A stretch of DNA of 8,273 bases from Desulfuromonadales bacterium (GTDB taxonomy: Bacteria > Desulfobacterota > Desulfuromonadia > Desulfuromonadales > UBA2294). Positions 6,915-8,273 of the stretch are shown here, piece by piece. Position numbers and translations under genes: made by a program. Numbering within the stretch: position 1 is the first letter of the stretch; every line of letters starts with the position of its first letter. A model generated the notes under the pieces. It worked only from the letters and a program-made list of their open reading frames with translations. It had not been told where the DNA came from and did no database searches. Location: assembly GCA_014859615.1 (NCBI GenBank), contig JACUTX010000107.1, positions 1 to 8,273 of the forward strand. Direction: 5' to 3'.

Positions 6915-6925
6915 GGACTTTTTTT

Positions 6926-8197
6926 ATGATCGACAGTAAACTATTGCGCGAAAACCTGAGCGATGTCCAGCGCCGTCTTACGACGCGGGGGAATGACCAC
7001 GATATTTCGTGGTTTAAAGACCTCGATAGCGGCCGGCGTCAGCTCCTCGGGGAAGCGGAAAGTCTCAAAGCCGAACGGAACAGCGTCTCGGCCCTGATCG
7101 GCAAGACCAAAGATAAAAGTCAGGTGCAGGATGAAATTGTCCGGATGAAACAGGTCTCGAATCGGATCAAGGAGCTCGATGAGGAGCTGCGGACGATAGA
7201 GGAAGCGTTGACGCAACGCCTGCTGCTGGTTCCGAATCTCCCTGACGCCGCCTGCCCGGTCGGTAAAACAGAAGACGACAATGTCGAGATACGCAAATGG
7301 GGTAAAATTGAAGCGCGCGACTACGAACCGAAACCGCATTGGGATCTCGGCAATGAGCTCGGTATTCTCGACTTTGAGCGGGCGACCAAACTCTCAGGAG
7401 CCCGTTTTTCTGTCCTGATCGGAGCCGGTGCGCGGCTCGAACGCGCCCTGATTAATTTCATGCTCGATCTGCATACCGAGCAACACAAATATATTGAAGT
7501 TCTGCCGCCCTTCATGGTAAATAGTGACTCCATGATCGGGACCGGACAGCTCCCCAAATTTGCGGATGATCTGTTTCGCGCCGAAGGGGTCGACCTTTAT
7601 CTGATCCCTACCGCCGAAGTTCCGGTGACCAATCTGCATCGGGACGAGATTTTAAATGATGCCGATCTGCCGATCTGCTATACCGCTTACACCCCCTGTT
7701 TTCGCAAGGAGGCCGGTTCGCACGGCAAGGATACACGCGGCCTGATCCGCCAGCATCAGTTCAACAAGGTGGAGATGGTTAAATTCACCCGGCCGGAAGA
7801 TTCGGATTCCGAGCTGGACAAGCTGCTCGATAATGCCGAAGAGGTTCTGCGTCAGCTGAAACTCCCTTATCGCGTGGTCGATCTCTGCACCGCTGATATC
7901 GGCTTTTCTGCCGCCCGGACCTTCGATATCGAAGTCTGGTTGCCGGGGCAGGCAACCTATCGGGAGATCTCTTCCTGCTCTAATTTCAGGGATTTTCAGG
8001 CACGGCGGGCCTCGATCCGCTACCGGCCGGATGGTGGGAGCAAACCTGCTTTCGTCCATACGCTCAACGGCTCAGGACTGGCTGTTGGTCGAACCCTCTT
8101 GGCGGTGTTGGAAAATTACCAGCAGGCCGATGGTTCAGTCGTTATTCCCGAAGTGCTGCGCCCCTACATGGGCGGCATGGAGCGAATCTCAATATAG
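6926..8197 (+). CDS. serS: Seryl-tRNA synthetase
   Basis: 423-residue class II aminoacyl-tRNA synthetase that charges tRNA-Ser (and tRNA-Sec where present) with serine; cytoplasmic and normally essential. The N-terminal region (about 30-100) is the charged helical arm that contacts the long variable arm of tRNA-Ser. The catalytic core shows TAEVP (229-233, serine binding), motif 2 with FRKEAGSHGKDTRGLIRQHQF (259-279), and motif 3 with LNGSGLAVGRTLLAVLENYQ (380-399). It ends with the usual RPYMGG near 412-417. The length is standard and no key block is missing. The ATG at 6926 has AAGGA 8 nt upstream and gives the canonical MIDSKLLREN start. An in-frame TTG at 6860 falls in the -35 box and is rejected. 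The stop is 10 nt before a tRNA-Ser gene, so the two probably share a transcript. Confidence 0.98.
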   Translation: MIDSKLLRENLSDVQRRLTTRGNDHDISWFKDLDSGRRQLLGEAESLKAERNSVSALIGKTKDKSQVQDEIVRMKQVSNRIKELDEELRTIEEALTQRLLLVPNLPDAACPVGKTEDDNVEIRKWGKIEARDYEPKPHWDLGNELGILDFERATKLSGARFSVLIGAGARLERALINFMLDLHTEQHKYIEVLPPFMVNSDSMIGTGQLPKFADDLFRAEGVDLYLIPTAEVPVTNLHRDEILNDADLPICYTAYTPCFRKEAGSHGKDTRGLIRQHQFNKVEMVKFTRPEDSDSELDKLLDNAEEVLRQLKLPYRVVDLCTADIGFSAARTFDIEVWLPGQATYREISSCSNFRDFQARRASIRYRPDGGSKPAFVHTLNGSGLAVGRTLLAVLENYQQADGSVVIPEVLRPYMGGMERISI

Positions 8198-8207
8198 TTA
8201 AATATGC

Positions 8208-8273
8208 GGAGGAGTGGTCGAGTGGCTTAAGGCGGCGGTCTTGAAAACCGTTGAACGAAAGTTCCGTGGGTTC
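8208..8273 (+). tRNA. tRNA-Ser (anticodon UGA), cut by window end
   Basis: The 5' part of a serine tRNA: acceptor strand GGAGGAG (8208-8214), TG at positions 8-9, a D-arm with GAGTGG and GGC, and an anticodon stem GCGGT/ACCGT (8235-8239 with 8247-8251). The seven-base loop holds the anticodon TGA at 8242-8244, which reads UCA and other UCN codons. The long variable arm typical of serine tRNAs is present (GAAC 8253-8256 with GTTC 8261-8264, loop GAAA). The window ends at the start of the T-loop (TTC), so the rest of the T-arm, the acceptor 3' strand and any encoded CCA lie outside. It follows serS by 10 nt with no terminator between. Confidence 0.95.

Noticed and set aside
6860..6925. N-terminal extension of SerRS from a TTG at 6860
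   Set aside because: The TTG is part of the likely -35 box, and ATG 6926 gives the canonical N-terminus with a good ribosome site.

Overview
The window looks like an ordinary, gene-dense chromosomal segment of a moderately GC-rich Gram-negative bacterium. I infer a deltaproteobacterium of the Desulfuromonadales/Geobacter type. The reasons are the MoxR-DUF58-TgpA operon, a PcnB-type poly(A) polymerase, an HDDC2-like HD protein, a lone CapA-like protein, and serS followed at once by a tRNA-Ser. This placement rests on gene content and protein style, not on a database search. I see no insertion sequence, integrase, CRISPR array or phage gene.

Left part (1-3768, + strand): a tightly overlapping three-gene operon. 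A MoxR-family AAA+ ATPase comes first, then a membrane-anchored DUF58 protein, then a large TgpA-like membrane protein with a periplasmic transglutaminase-type Cys-His-Asp domain. The DUF58 gene has no ATG, GTG or TTG that keeps its first membrane segment. The best start is an ATC at 933 behind a strong Shine-Dalgarno, inside the end of moxR. A hairpin plus T-run ends the operon at 3747-3768, inside the coding tail of the next, convergent gene.

Middle part (3686-5762): pcnB (poly(A) polymerase type) on the minus strand overlaps the end of tgpA by 44 nt, tail to tail. A 187-nt divergent intergenic region with a small palindrome separates it from a plus-strand HD-domain phosphohydrolase gene.

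Right part (5767-8273): a minus-strand secreted CapA/PGA_cap metallophosphatase-like gene ends 4 nt from the HD gene. It diverges from serS across a 100-nt region that carries a good sigma70-type promoter for serS. The serS stop is followed after 10 nt by a tRNA-Ser(UGA) that runs off the window end, so the synthetase and one of its substrates are probably co-transcribed.

The genes form separate functional units: a chaperone/envelope module, RNA 3'-end metabolism, nucleotide housekeeping, an envelope protein and translation. I found no convincing new multi-gene system. The most unusual points are the apparent ATC start, the terminator embedded in an overlapping convergent gene, and the promoter layout between capA and serS.
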